Source: Hyphomicrobiales bacterium (GTDB taxonomy: Bacteria > Pseudomonadota > Alphaproteobacteria > Rhizobiales > OSC116). From it: a stretch of DNA of 64,000 bases. The notes under the pieces are model-generated. The model saw only the letters and a list, made by a program, of their open reading frames with translations. It was not told where the DNA came from and ran no database searches. The stretch covers positions 1 through 64,000 of the forward strand of contig NVUH01000016.1 in NCBI GenBank assembly GCA_002401855.1. The letters are read 5' to 3'. The position numbers were made by a program, and so were the translations under genes. Shown one piece after another: positions 39,361 through 50,010 of this stretch. Position 1 is the first letter of the stretch. Each line of letters begins with the position of its first letter.

Positions 39361-39879
39361 ATGGACGAAAGCAAAATTCCTGCTGGTAAAGACGTGCCAA
39401 ATGACATCAATGTCATCATCGAAATTCCGCAAGGCAGCTCCATCAAATATGAAGTAGACAAAGCCTCAGGCGCCGTTTTTGTCGATCGCTTTTTATTCAC
39501 CCCCATGTATTATCCGTGCAATTATGGCTACATTCCAGCCACCTTGTCAGATGATGGCGACCCCGTAGATGTGTTGGTTGTATCACCCGAACCCGTAGTG
39601 CCCGGCAGCGTCATCCGCGCCCGCCCCATCGGTGTATTTTTAATGGAAGATGAAAGCGGCGGAGACGAAAAAATCATCGCCGTCCCGCATGATAAAGTCA
39701 CCACCGAATTTACCAAAGTGCAAACTTTAGACGATCTACCAAAACTAACCGTCGATAAAATTCAACATTTCTTCGAACACTATAAAGACCTAGAACCAGG
39801 TAAATGGGTTAAAGTTGTCGGCTTTGAAGGCGTAGACGTTGCAAAGAAAAAAATCACAGAAGGTTTTGACCGCGCATAG
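39361..39879 (+). CDS. ppa: inorganic pyrophosphatase
   Basis: [53 protein letters not shown]. Confidence 0.97.
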   Translation: MDESKIPAGKDVPNDINVIIEIPQGSSIKYEVDKASGAVFVDRFLFTPMYYPCNYGYIPATLSDDGDPVDVLVVSPEPVVPGSVIRARPIGVFLMEDESGGDEKIIAVPHDKVTTEFTKVQTLDDLPKLTVDKIQHFFEHYKDLEPGKWVKVVGFEGVDVAKKKITEGFDRA

Positions 39880-39902
39880 GTTGAAGCAAATTCTGAATAA
39901 AT

Positions 39903-39936
39903 AAAGCCCCATAAATTTATTTTATGGGGCTTTTTC
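39903..39936 (+). terminator. intrinsic terminator downstream of ppa
   Basis: aaagccccataaatttattttatggggctttttc. Confidence 0.9.
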
Positions 39937-39993
39937 TGTGCCAAATCTTAAGCTCATAAGTTGCAGCTATCTAAGGGGTGCGCTCCTGTTGAT

Positions 39994-40330
39994 GCTCTGG
40001 AAGCTTGCTTTATGTTGGGCACTGCGTGCGTTCGCTCCGCTCTCTAGCTAAGCCACTCGGCCGCTGGTCGGATGCAAATTCACCACCCCAATCAACTACA
40101 TTACGCTTAGTTAGCTAGAGTTTGCAGATACTCCGAGAACAGGTGCCATATAGTATACTCAATATGCTTTTCATGGAAAATAAGTCCGAGCCCGTAGGGT
40201 GAGGCAAGGCCGACTGGCCGTCGCCGTTAGGCGTGGCAAGAGAGCGGAGCGAACGCACGCTAGTGCTAATAGAGAGCAACGCGAACGATAAAAGAGAGGC
40301 GAAGCCGAACGAAAAAGTCTAAACTTCCAC
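39994..40330 (+). repeat. Family A repeat, copy 8, overlapping folD 3' end
   Basis: gctctggaagcttgctttatg...aaaaagtctaaacttccacc. Confidence 0.88.
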
Positions 40331-41242
40331 CATCTCAATCCCATTCTGCGCACAACAAGCCTGCAGCGTATTATGCAACAAACAAGCAATCGTCATCGGC
40401 CCCACACCCCCAGGCACCGGCGTCAAACTCCCCGCCACCAACTCCACTTCAGCCGCATCAACATCGCCAGTCAACTTATCTTTTTTACCGTCTTGCGCCA
40501 CACGGTTCATACCCACATCAATCACACAAGCACCTTTTTTCACCCAGCTCCCCTTGACCATATCGGCACGGCCAACCGCCACCACCAACAAGTCAGCACC
40601 AGCACATATTTTCTCAATCTCACGGCTGCGCGAATGGCAAATCGTCACCGTAGCATTCTCTTTAAGCAATAATTGCGCAACAGGCTTACCAACAAGGTTA
40701 GAGCGCCCCACAACCACCGCATTCAACCCTGTCAAATCACCCAATGTCTGCTTCGCCAACATCACACAACCAAGCGGCGTGCAAGATATCAAGCCTTCAA
40801 CACCAGATGCCAATTTACCGGCATTAATCGGGTGCAAACCATCAACATCTTTGTCAGGCGATATAAGCTCAATAATTTTTTGCTGGCTAATATGATCAGG
40901 CACCGGAAACTGCACCAAAATACCGTTCACACTAGCATCTTCATTCAAGCGTTGCACCAGATCCAACACATCTTGCTCAGGCGTATCAGCTGCCAATTTA
41001 TGCTCAATAGAAATCATCCCAATTTCTTTGGTCTGCTTACCCTTCATCCGCACATAAACTTCAGAAGCAGGATCAGCACCCACCAAAACCACCGCCAATG
41101 CAGGTGTAATCCCATGCTCAGTTTGCATTTTACTCACGGCTTTGGCTAAATTATCACGTAATTTCTGCGCGATAGCGCGGCCATCAATGCGTTCAGCAAT
41201 ATTCGGGGTTTGATCAGTCATGGCGATATTTCCTTTGCCCAA
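40319..41242 (-). CDS. folD: bifunctional methylenetetrahydrofolate dehydrogenase/cyclohydrolase
   Basis: VGADPASEVYVRMKGKQTKEIGM, VVGRSNLVGKPVAQLLL, TPVPGGVGPMTIACLLHNT. Confidence 0.96.
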   Translation of the reverse strand: MGKGNIAMTDQTPNIAERIDGRAIAQKLRDNLAKAVSKMQTEHGITPALAVVLVGADPASEVYVRMKGKQTKEIGMISIEHKLAADTPEQDVLDLVQRLNEDASVNGILVQFPVPDHISQQKIIELISPDKDVDGLHPINAGKLASGVEGLISCTPLGCVMLAKQTLGDLTGLNAVVVGRSNLVGKPVAQLLLKENATVTICHSRSREIEKICAGADLLVVAVGRADMVKGSWVKKGACVIDVGMNRVAQDGKKDKLTGDVDAAEVELVAGSLTPVPGGVGPMTIACLLHNTLQACCAQNGIEMVEV

Positions 41243-41299
41243 AGTATAAACATAGCTTGGTCAATAACTTGATCAAGCTATAAGGTGCGAATAGCACCC

Positions 41300-41359
41300 G
41301 TCACTTATGTGACGTGCCTGTGCAGGCTCTTGCAAAGCAAGAAATAGCCGCAAGCGATA
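41300..41359 (+). repeat. Family C short hairpin repeat, copy 1
   Basis: gtcacttatgtgac gtgcctgtgcaggctcttgcaaagcaagaaatagccgcaagcga. Confidence 0.6.
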
Positions 41360-41432
41360 TAATATGCCGCCTTTATAGCTCACCTACAGGCGAAATCAAT
41401 TTAATTTTCTGCACTTACCCATTCAAAAACTG

Positions 41433-41460
41433 AAAAGGGCTCGCCCCAAAGGCAAGCCCA
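41433..41460 (-). terminator. intrinsic terminator downstream of the YggT-family gene
   Basis: On minus strand gggcttgcctttggggcgagcccttttca. Confidence 0.75.
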
Positions 41461-41486
41461 AATAAATTATTCAAATCTCTGTAAGC

Positions 41487-41783
41487 CTAGTAAAGGCCAA
41501 GATATCGCGGCAAATCATAGCTGATAAAATTATCAATAAAATAGAGAGCCAATATCAATATGATAAACGAAATGTCCAACCCACCCAATGGCGGAATAAA
41601 GCGCCGTATCGGCCGCAACATCGGCTCGGTTAGCTTTTGCAATGTCGAATATACGGTGGCGACAAATTGATTATTCATATTCATAATGCCAAACGCCATC
41701 AACCAGCTCATAATGGCGCTGGCAATCAATACAAATTTCAATATACCGATTACTGAACTTAAAAGTTGAATCACTGCAATCAT
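41487..41783 (-). CDS. YggT family membrane protein
   Basis: LLSSVIGILKFVLIASAIMSWL...LRPIRRFIPPLGGLDISFIILILALYFI. Confidence 0.9.
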   Translation of the reverse strand: MIAVIQLLSSVIGILKFVLIASAIMSWLMAFGIMNMNNQFVATVYSTLQKLTEPMLRPIRRFIPPLGGLDISFIILILALYFIDNFISYDLPRYLGLY

Positions 41784-41949
41784 CTAATATTCCTAACTAT
41801 TGTTTGATTAGTAGATATAAGTGATTTATCACGTAAAGCAATAGTATCTAGTGGAATTTTATCAAATTGGTTAATTTTAAATAGCCCTTTACCCCAATTA
41901 CACTCTCAATTACTCTGTTAAAAACAACGAATCAATCACAGGTGAAAAT

Positions 41950-44223
41950 ATGTCCGATGAAAGCCTCAAACAACGTGCCTTAAAATATCACAAATACCCG
42001 CGTCCCGGTAAAATGACCATCACCCCCACTAAACCTTTGGGCAATGCACGCGACCTTTCACTGGCTTATTCCCCTGGCGTGGCCGAAGCCTGCCTCGAAA
42101 TCGTCAAAGACCCACAAACCGCCCGCGATTATACCATTCGCGGCAATCTTGTTGGCGTCGTCACCAATGGCACAGCCGTGCTAGGCCTAGGCGACATCGG
42201 CCCCCTAGCTTCAAAACCAGTGATGGAAGGCAAAGCCGTCCTGTTTAAAAAATTCGCCGACATCGATGTGTTTGACATCGAACTCAACGAAAAAGATCCA
42301 AAAAAACTAGCCGATGTCATCGCTGCCCTAGAGCCAACTTTCGGCGCCATTAACCTAGAAGATATCAAAGCCCCCGAATGCTTCATCGTCGAAAACGATT
42401 TACGCGAGCGGATGAACATCCCCGTATTTCATGATGACCAACATGGCACCGCCATCGTCGCAGGAGCGGCCATTTTCAACGCCCTACGCCTCGTCAATAA
42501 AAAATTCGAAGATGTAAAAATCATCTCCACAGGCGGCGGCGCAGCTGGCATTGCCTGCCTAAATTTGCTGCTCACCCTAGGCGCAAAACGCGAAAACATT
42601 TATCTATTCGATCACACAGGCCACATTCACAAAGGCCATAAAGATGCATCAAGCCAAAAAATGGATTTTGCCCAAGCCAAAAAAATCGAATTAAAAGATG
42701 CCCTTGTCGATGCCGATGTTTTCTTAGGCCTGTCAGCCCCCAATCTGCTGACTGCCGAAATGATCATGCCAATGGCCAAAGACCCGCTCATTCTGGCGCT
42801 GGCCAACCCCAACCCAGAAATCATGCCCGATGTTGCCCGCGCCGCACGCCCCGACGCCATCATCGCCACAGGCCGCAGCGACAGCGCCAACCAAGTCAAT
42901 AACGTCCTCTGCTTCCCGTTCATCTTTAGGGGCGCACTAGATGTCGGCGCCACCACAATTAACGAAGAAATGAAACGCGCCTGCGTTGTCGCCATTGCCG
43001 ATCTAGCCATGGTCGAAGCCTCAGAAGTGGTAGCCAACGCCTATCAAGGCGAAAGCCTCACATTCGGCAAAGAATATGTAATCCCCAAACCATTCGATCA
43101 GCGCTTATTGGTAGAGATTGCCCCCGCCGTGGCCAAAGCCGCCATGGACAGCGGCGTTGCCACCCGCCCGATTGAAGATTTCAAAGCCTATAAAGAAGAT
43201 TTAGAGCATTTTGTCTACCGCTCACAAATGCTGATGAAACCTGTCATTGACCGCGCCAAAACCAACCCCAAACGCATTGTTTATGCCGAAGGCGAAGACC
43301 GCCGCGTGCTACGCACCGTGCAAACCGTCATCGATGAAGGCATCGCCATTCCCGTATTAATTGGCCGCCCCGATGTCATCGCCAACCGTTGCGAGCAATT
43401 GGGTCTGCACATTCGCCCACACGAAGATTTCGAGATTTGCAACCCTGAAAATGATGCCCGTTATAGCGATTATTGGAACGAGTTCCATAAAATCATGCAA
43501 CGCGATGGCGTCACCCCAGCCGAAGCACGAACCATCATCCGCACCAACAGCACCGCCATTGCCAGCATCATGCTCAAACGCAAAGAAGTCGATGGCATGA
43601 TTTGCGGCTCCTATGGCCAATATTTCTGGCATTTAAAATATGCGCTCAACATCATCGGCAAACGCGAAGATGTCGGCGATGTTTCCGCCATGAACGGCTT
43701 GGTGCTCGAAGACGGTGCCCTATTCTTCTGCGACACCTATGTAACTCCCATTCCAACCATCGATGAAATCGTCGAAACCACCCTAATGGCGGCAGAAGAA
43801 CTAAAACGCTTTGGCATCACCCCCAAAATCGCGCTAATCAGCCACAGTAACTTCGGCAATGCCCCCACAAAATCAGCCTTAAAAATGCGCGACGCCGTTA
43901 AAATTTTAAACAAAGTTGCCCCCGATTTAGAAATCGATGGCGAGATGCATGCCGATGCCGCAATTGACCCCGAAATCCGCCATGCATTATTCCCCAATTC
44001 ACGCCTCACAGGCCGCGCTAACTTGCTGATATTCCCCAACTTAGACACCGCAAACGCAAGCTTTAACTTGCTCAAAGCCATTGGCAACGGCCTCAGCGTC
44101 GGCCCCATATTACTAGGCATGAAACAACCCATCCACATCGCCACCGACAGCATCACCTCCCGCGGATTGATGAACCTAACAGCGGTAACCGTGGTTGATG
44201 CGCAGATATTGGAAGAGAAATAG
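41950..44223 (+). CDS. maeB: NADP-dependent malic enzyme with C-terminal phosphotransacetylase domain
   Basis: [55 protein letters not shown]-like C-terminus. Confidence 0.94.
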   Translation: MSDESLKQRALKYHKYPRPGKMTITPTKPLGNARDLSLAYSPGVAEACLEIVKDPQTARDYTIRGNLVGVVTNGTAVLGLGDIGPLASKPVMEGKAVLFKKFADIDVFDIELNEKDPKKLADVIAALEPTFGAINLEDIKAPECFIVENDLRERMNIPVFHDDQHGTAIVAGAAIFNALRLVNKKFEDVKIISTGGGAAGIACLNLLLTLGAKRENIYLFDHTGHIHKGHKDASSQKMDFAQAKKIELKDALVDADVFLGLSAPNLLTAEMIMPMAKDPLILALANPNPEIMPDVARAARPDAIIATGRSDSANQVNNVLCFPFIFRGALDVGATTINEEMKRACVVAIADLAMVEASEVVANAYQGESLTFGKEYVIPKPFDQRLLVEIAPAVAKAAMDSGVATRPIEDFKAYKEDLEHFVYRSQMLMKPVIDRAKTNPKRIVYAEGEDRRVLRTVQTVIDEGIAIPVLIGRPDVIANRCEQLGLHIRPHEDFEICNPENDARYSDYWNEFHKIMQRDGVTPAEARTIIRTNSTAIASIMLKRKEVDGMICGSYGQYFWHLKYALNIIGKREDVGDVSAMNGLVLEDGALFFCDTYVTPIPTIDEIVETTLMAAEELKRFGITPKIALISHSNFGNAPTKSALKMRDAVKILNKVAPDLEIDGEMHADAAIDPEIRHALFPNSRLTGRANLLIFPNLDTANASFNLLKAIGNGLSVGPILLGMKQPIHIATDSITSRGLMNLTAVTVVDAQILEEK

Positions 44224-44290
44224 AAGCAAGCTCAGCAGTCAAATTATAAATGCTGAGCGAGCTGCCACCAAAGGGTGGCGTCCTGCTAAT

Positions 44291-44612
44291 GCTCTGGAAG
44301 TTTGCATTTTTACGTTCGCTTCGCTCTCTAGTGAGCCCCTGCGGGCGCACGCCTCCGCGTGCTTGCTAACGGGCTAACCGCCCGACGGCCAGTCGGCCTT
44401 GCCTCACCCTACGGGCTCGGACTTTTTTTCCTAGAAAATCACAATGAGTAAACTATATGGTACCTATACTCGGAGCTTCGCCAAACTCTAGCTCACTAAG
44501 CATAATGCGGTCAGGCTAGGTGGTGAATTTACCGCTGATCAGCGGCTGAGTGTCTTAGCAAGCGAACGGAGTTCGCGCACGCAGTGCCAAACATAAAGCA
44601 AACTTCCAGAGC
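44291..44612 (-). repeat. Family A repeat, copy 9
   Basis: gctctggaagtttgcatttttacg...aaagcaaacttccagagc. Confidence 0.92.
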
Positions 44613-44653
44613 ATTAACAAGCGGCCACCCAGCATCACAACCACCGCCAAAAC

Positions 44654-45433
44654 TTACTTCTCAGTATTCATCAACCGCCCAATAACCAACCGCGACAACC
44701 ATTTCGGCACCAAACGCAGCATATAAGGCAACAACCTATTCATCGTCCCCGTAACCACAATAGTTTCACCGCGCATATAACCGTTAAACCCAATTTCAGC
44801 CACAGCTTCAGCACTCATCAACGGCGCATAATCAAACAAATCAGAGCGCCCCATTTGCGCCCGCTCCCCAAACCCAGTTTCAGTCGATCCAGGACAAACC
44901 GCACTCACCTTAATATTCCGATGCTTATTCTCTTCCGCCAACGCTTCAGTGAATGACAAAACAAATGCCTTACTCGCCCCATAAACCCCCATATAAGGCG
45001 TTGCCAAAAATGCCACGGTCGAAGCAACATTCATCACACCCCCACCATTGGCCTCAATTTCATCCAAAAACCGTATCGATAAATCCGTCAAAACCCGCAC
45101 ATTCAAATCAACAATATTCAACTGCGCCTCAATCCCCAATTCACGCATCGAGCCATTCAACCCAAACCCAGCATTATTGACCATATGCTTAACACTCAAA
45201 TCATTCTCTTTAAGATAGGCAACCAATGTCCCAACCGCATCCAACAAACTCAAATCCAGCACCAAAACATCAACCCTGCACGAATGCCGCTCAACAATTT
45301 CATCAGCAACCCTCTGCAGCTTATCCCCCGACCGCGCCACCAATAACAAATCTTCCCCCAAACCAGCAAATTGATAAGCCAACGCCTCACCAATCCCCCC
45401 CGACGCCCCAGTAATAATTGTTATCGCAGTCAT
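44654..45433 (-). CDS. SDR family oxidoreductase
   Basis: ITGASGGIGEALA, NNAGFG, YGASKAFV. Confidence 0.92.
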   Translation of the reverse strand: MTAITIITGASGGIGEALAYQFAGLGEDLLLVARSGDKLQRVADEIVERHSCRVDVLVLDLSLLDAVGTLVAYLKENDLSVKHMVNNAGFGLNGSMRELGIEAQLNIVDLNVRVLTDLSIRFLDEIEANGGGVMNVASTVAFLATPYMGVYGASKAFVLSFTEALAEENKHRNIKVSAVCPGSTETGFGERAQMGRSDLFDYAPLMSAEAVAEIGFNGYMRGETIVVTGTMNRLLPYMLRLVPKWLSRLVIGRLMNTEK

Positions 45434-45537
45434 AATCTCATTCCCATCTTAAAAGCACCGCACCCGCACTCAATCTCTCCGCACCCCACCCAGTTTAAAA
45501 AACTCATATGTTTTTTAAACCAGCCGGACTGGAGGCC

Positions 45538-45595
45538 GCCACTTATGTGGCGCACCCGTGTAGGCCCGAGCAAAGCGAGGAATAGCCGCGAACGA
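45538..45595 (+). repeat. Family C short hairpin repeat, copy 2
   Basis: gccacttatgtggc gcacccgtgtaggcccgagcaaagcgaggaatagccgcgaacga. Confidence 0.6.
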
Positions 45596-45612
45596 AACAA
45601 ACCAAACCAAAC

Positions 45613-46080
45613 CTATAAACTAGCCTTAACCGCTTCCCGCAACGCAATCCGATCATTGGTTGAAACCCCCAACAACTCCGACACCCGCCAAATCAAATTA
45701 TCCTCAAACGGCGTAATCTCATTGTCAGCCAATACAATCTTCCACAACATGCGCACAATCTCCTTGCGCCCATCATTGTCCAATTCATCATTCAATTTTC
45801 TAGTAAATTTATACAGGTCAATCGCATCACGCTCAGCATTATCAGCGTCTTTAATCAATAAAGTCGCTTCCTCTTCGCTAATGTCGAAATGCTTCTGAAT
45901 TTGCCTATGCATCACACGGGCTTCTTCAGCACTATAAAACCCGTCAATCCGCGCCGCATGCACCATCAAAGCCACCGCAGAAAGCTGAAACTCATCATCC
46001 TGCAAGTCAGCACCGCTAAGCTTCTGTCCCATTAATTTATCTGTAAAAGATTTAATCTTTTGCCACATATATAGTCTCAC
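45613..46080 (-). CDS. TerB family tellurite resistance-like protein
   Basis: Helical LMVHAARIDGFYSAEEARVMHRQIQKHFDISEEEA...DNEITPFEDNLIWRVSELLGV. Confidence 0.85.
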   Translation of the reverse strand: MRLYMWQKIKSFTDKLMGQKLSGADLQDDEFQLSAVALMVHAARIDGFYSAEEARVMHRQIQKHFDISEEEATLLIKDADNAERDAIDLYKFTRKLNDELDNDGRKEIVRMLWKIVLADNEITPFEDNLIWRVSELLGVSTNDRIALREAVKASL

Positions 46081-46088
46081 TTTTTAGT

Positions 46089-47978
46089 TCAATTAGAATA
46101 ATAACCACCTTCACCAGCATCTTTATCATCACCTAGTAAACCAGGGTCATCAGGGCGATGCGGCAATGCAGCTTGGTCATCCCCTTCTACAATCGGCTGG
46201 CTACTATAGGGGCTTTTGCTGGCTTGCTGCGTCACTTCATTAGGCTTATTTTTATTGATTTTCTTTATAGTAGGCTTCTTGTTATCACTTGCTTTCAATC
46301 CACTAGATTTTTTAGTTCCCGATTTTTGTGGGCTGGCATCAGCAGGTTGAAAATCAATTTTTTCCTGTGCCTTAACTTTTTCGGTTTTCACATCCACGGC
46401 CTTCGGCGCAGCAACAACAGTAATTTTAGCCCCACCAATTCCACCTTTATCACCGCCATCATCCCCACCACTCTCGTCAGAAAGCTTATCTTTAGTGAGT
46501 TTTTCCTGCTTTTCTTCAGTAATTTTAGCCATTTCTAATTTGGCTTTTTTCTTCACGTCCACGATCTCTTGTTTTTGCGCCTTTTCTTGGCTCTGCAAAG
46601 CCTGCACTTCACTTTCATGATGTTCAAGCAAAATATTCGCCGCCATATCAGCTTCAACTTGTGCCAAATTATAATCAGGCACTTTCCATTCATAGGCATC
46701 CAGTTCACCCGTCACAGGCGATATCGGCGCCCAAACATCCGCAATATGCCCATCCGCCAGCCAAACAGGGTCACTTGGCGCCCGTTGCGCCCGCGCCAAC
46801 CACTCTGCCACCAGCCCTCTATTGCCCAATTCGCCTTGCTCAATCTTGGCCATCAAAGTGCACACCCGCGCGCTCGGATCATCAGCCACAATATTTTCCA
46901 GCGCTTTGCGCGCTGCCGCCCAATCACTCTGCTCAATCGCCACCCGCGCCACCATCACCGCCGCTTCCACGCCGCCGCGCACCGCCATATCAGCATGGCC
47001 AATCCCAGCCTTTAAAGCAAATGTCTGCACACGTTTTAACCAAATATTGGGTTTTTCTTCATCTTTTTGAACCGAAAACAACGCCCCAAGCTCTGGGTGC
47101 GGCGCCAAACGCCAGCATTTTTCTAACAATTTATGCGCCTTGCGCAAGCTCCCCTTAACCAATAATAATTTGGCAGCAAGCACTGTGGCTGGCACCAATT
47201 CTGGCGCATAAGTGCGGGCTTCTAACGCCAATTCCAACGCCCGTTCGGCATTGCTATCTTCAATATTCATCGCCTCAGCAGTTAGCAAAACCGCGCGCTT
47301 GCGTTTGTTTTCACCGGTATTTGTGCCTTCCAAACGGCCAATCATCAACAGGCTGTTAAGCGCTCCGCCCCAGTCACCTTCGGCAGTTTGCATGTCAAAC
47401 AACCCGTTCAACGCCCATTTGCTTTGCCCATCATGTGCCACCGCATCCAAGGCAATTAGCTTGGCCGCACCACCATCTTCATTACGCTGCGCTTCCATAA
47501 ATAAACCGCGCAAACCCAGCATTTTGGTCGCGTCTTGCTCAATCATTTTCTCAAAAGCTTTATGAGTTTGGTCTCTATTGCCTTCCAACTGCGCAGTTTG
47601 CGCCCGCAATAACAAAGTCAAAGGTTCGTTATCCAGTTTATCCGCCGCCAAACGAGCAAATTTTTGCGCCGTTCTTAAATCGCCAGAACCAACCGCAATA
47701 ATGCCCTTCGACAAAGCTTCATAACCTTTTTTACGTTTGCGTGATGAGAAAAACAGCCCAAAAGCATCAGGCGCGCCCATAACACCGCGCACCAAACGCC
47801 AAGTAATCACACACACCACCACCAATATAACAATGGACGCAATAAACAAACCCATCGAAATTTTAACGTGATAGCCAAACCAGTCAAATTCCACAAATCC
47901 AGGATTATTATTCAGCCACACGACCGAGGTAACAAACACCACAAATGCTATAAAATATCCAATCAATCTAATCATCAT
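46089..47978 (-). CDS. HemY N-terminal domain heme biosynthesis-associated TPR protein
   Basis: N-terminal TM pair, VEFDWFGYHVKISMGLFIASIVILV, AEALNIEDSNAERALELALEA; Lys/Ser-rich C-terminal tail. Confidence 0.88.
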   Translation of the reverse strand: MMIRLIGYFIAFVVFVTSVVWLNNNPGFVEFDWFGYHVKISMGLFIASIVILVVVCVITWRLVRGVMGAPDAFGLFFSSRKRKKGYEALSKGIIAVGSGDLRTAQKFARLAADKLDNEPLTLLLRAQTAQLEGNRDQTHKAFEKMIEQDATKMLGLRGLFMEAQRNEDGGAAKLIALDAVAHDGQSKWALNGLFDMQTAEGDWGGALNSLLMIGRLEGTNTGENKRKRAVLLTAEAMNIEDSNAERALELALEARTYAPELVPATVLAAKLLLVKGSLRKAHKLLEKCWRLAPHPELGALFSVQKDEEKPNIWLKRVQTFALKAGIGHADMAVRGGVEAAVMVARVAIEQSDWAAARKALENIVADDPSARVCTLMAKIEQGELGNRGLVAEWLARAQRAPSDPVWLADGHIADVWAPISPVTGELDAYEWKVPDYNLAQVEADMAANILLEHHESEVQALQSQEKAQKQEIVDVKKKAKLEMAKITEEKQEKLTKDKLSDESGGDDGGDKGGIGGAKITVVAAPKAVDVKTEKVKAQEKIDFQPADASPQKSGTKKSSGLKASDNKKPTIKKINKNKPNEVTQQASKSPYSSQPIVEGDDQAALPHRPDDPGLLGDDKDAGEGGYYSN

Positions 47979-48035
47979 ACATCCTAATTTTTTGGCTAAT
48001 TCTCAGCTAATTTTTAGCAGTTCTGCGGTTTCATT

Positions 48036-49262
48036 TTATTGCAATGATGTCAATATATCCGCGCTCACTTGGCGCATTAAATCTTGTGCCACCATGCGGC
48101 TTTTTACCGCTGCCATCCATTTGGCAAATACCATTTTGGCAGGGCCTTCAAGCCCTTCGCCCTCTGCAATGGCCGCACTTAAATTTTTGTTCAGTACAGC
48201 CACTTCCATCCGCGCCAACACCGCTTCAGCAGAACTGCCTTCAACATTACCCGTTTTACGAATAGAGATAACCGCTTTGGCATTGCCAATAAATTTATCG
48301 AATATCGATTTACCATCACCTTTTAAATCCGCCACCAAAGCCGCATCCAACAAACCGTTAAATTGGCCCAACAAAGTCACTTCACTGGCCAAACCTGTTG
48401 CCGCATAAGCGATTAATTCAGCCAGCGCAACATTATCGCCCGCCACACCTTTTAAGGCGTTAAGCTCCACTTCAAACGGCGCTTCGTCCTGCAATGCCCG
48501 CTCCAACGAGGCCACCGCCAGCGCAGTCGCCATGCCACTGGCATCACCAGCAACACCCGTGTTTTTGGCGGCTGCCACTTCCAAGGCATTTTCCGCAACC
48601 CTTTTCACCGCCGCCAGTTCCGCCGTAAGTGCCGCAATTTCTACTTCAATATCAGCAATTTTTTCTAAATCAACAGCTCGCGCCGCTTCATTTGCCACCC
48701 CCGCACTGTTCACACTCACGCTGGGCAATACAACATTCGATAGTCTTTCACGAATGCCCTCAATTGCCGCACTAAAATCCAAACTCTGCTCAGTTTGCTG
48801 TGCCGCCAAGCTTTCTAAAGCAACAATTTTGTCAATAATCGGCGATAAATCAGTCGGCTCAGTCGGTTCAGGCATCGTCTCTTGTATCTCAATCAGCTCC
48901 CCTTCAATCGACAATATACGGGTCGAAACGTCAGTATAACGCGCTTCAGCCGCCGCTGCCGCATCCCCGCCATTAATCAATTTACTCAAACCACCCAAAC
49001 TGTCCGATTTAAGCGCAAAATAACCCAGCCCAAACACCAACACCACAGTCGCCACACCGCCCAATAAGCCGGCCACAATCAGCCCACCAAAACCACTATT
49101 TTCTTTAACAATAGACGGCGCAATTTCATCCAATTCCCGATCAAGCGCCTCAAACAAAACATCCTCAGCCTCAACCTCTTCCACTGGTTCAGCTTCAATG
49201 GTTTCAACCACCGCATCTTCAGGCTTTACATCTTCATTTTTTTTATCATCTTCACTCATCAT
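48036..49262 (-). CDS. mitofilin-like (COG4223) inner membrane protein
   Basis: Acidic N-terminus, one TM, coiled coil, C-terminal helical region; position between hemD and the HemY-like gene. Confidence 0.78.
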   Translation of the reverse strand: MMSEDDKKNEDVKPEDAVVETIEAEPVEEVEAEDVLFEALDRELDEIAPSIVKENSGFGGLIVAGLLGGVATVVLVFGLGYFALKSDSLGGLSKLINGGDAAAAAEARYTDVSTRILSIEGELIEIQETMPEPTEPTDLSPIIDKIVALESLAAQQTEQSLDFSAAIEGIRERLSNVVLPSVSVNSAGVANEAARAVDLEKIADIEVEIAALTAELAAVKRVAENALEVAAAKNTGVAGDASGMATALAVASLERALQDEAPFEVELNALKGVAGDNVALAELIAYAATGLASEVTLLGQFNGLLDAALVADLKGDGKSIFDKFIGNAKAVISIRKTGNVEGSSAEAVLARMEVAVLNKNLSAAIAEGEGLEGPAKMVFAKWMAAVKSRMVAQDLMRQVSADILTSLQ

Positions 49263-49283
49263 TCAGGCCTATTCATGTGGAAG

Positions 49284-50006
49284 TCAGTTTAATTTTTTAT
49301 GCAGCAAGTCTAACAATGCCTGCTCATCGGGCTGATCTATATAATATATCTGTTTAAGATAGGGCTTACATGCCCGCTCTGCAATGTTTTTTGACAAACA
49401 AAATATAGGTAGAGAGCTTATTTTTGCCAAATGCCGCATTTCCTCGATTAAATCTATAAATATTTTTGCACTTCTAGTCGAATAAAACAATATAGCATCA
49501 ATTTCACCCGCGCATAATTTTTGTTCAATCTCAGGCATAATCTGTTTTGTTGGCTTCATTTCATAAGCCCGCAAACGCTCACAATCAATTGACAGTTCGG
49601 CTAAGCTTTTAGCCAAATCCCCCGCCTGATCCACACCTGATATATGCAACAATTTATTTTCTAGACCGCGTACCAAATAATCCCGCGCAATCACCTCAAC
49701 CAAACTCGCCACATCACCAGCGCCTTGGCCTAAAACCTCAAACCCATGCAAAGCCGCCAATTTAGCCGTTTGTTTACCAACCACATAACAAGGCAAGGCC
49801 TTAAATTCCGCAACATCCACAATAGCTCTTATGCCATTGGCCGATGTAAAAACCAAAGCCGCCACCTCATCCAACTTTGGCATTAAAAACTCAAGCTCGC
49901 AAAAGACCATCATCGGCGCAGACACAGCCAAAAACCCCAGTCCAGCCAAACCATCAGCCGTACGCTGAAAATCTTGCTGTGGTCTGGTGACTAATATCTG
50001 CTTCAT
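49284..50006 (-). CDS. hemD: uroporphyrinogen-III synthase
   Basis: ILVTRPQQDFQRTADGLAGLGF; LVFTSANGIRA; adjacent to hemC. Confidence 0.88.
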   Translation of the reverse strand: MKQILVTRPQQDFQRTADGLAGLGFLAVSAPMMVFCELEFLMPKLDEVAALVFTSANGIRAIVDVAEFKALPCYVVGKQTAKLAALHGFEVLGQGAGDVASLVEVIARDYLVRGLENKLLHISGVDQAGDLAKSLAELSIDCERLRAYEMKPTKQIMPEIEQKLCAGEIDAILFYSTRSAKIFIDLIEEMRHLAKISSLPIFCLSKNIAERACKPYLKQIYYIDQPDEQALLDLLHKKLN

Positions 50007-50010
50007 TCAC

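Noticed and set aside
45613-46080. TerB-family gene as evidence for a tellurite-resistance or ter defence operon
   Set aside because: A lone TerB-domain gene next to a hemY-like gene is unaccompanied by other ter genes; treated as ordinary context.
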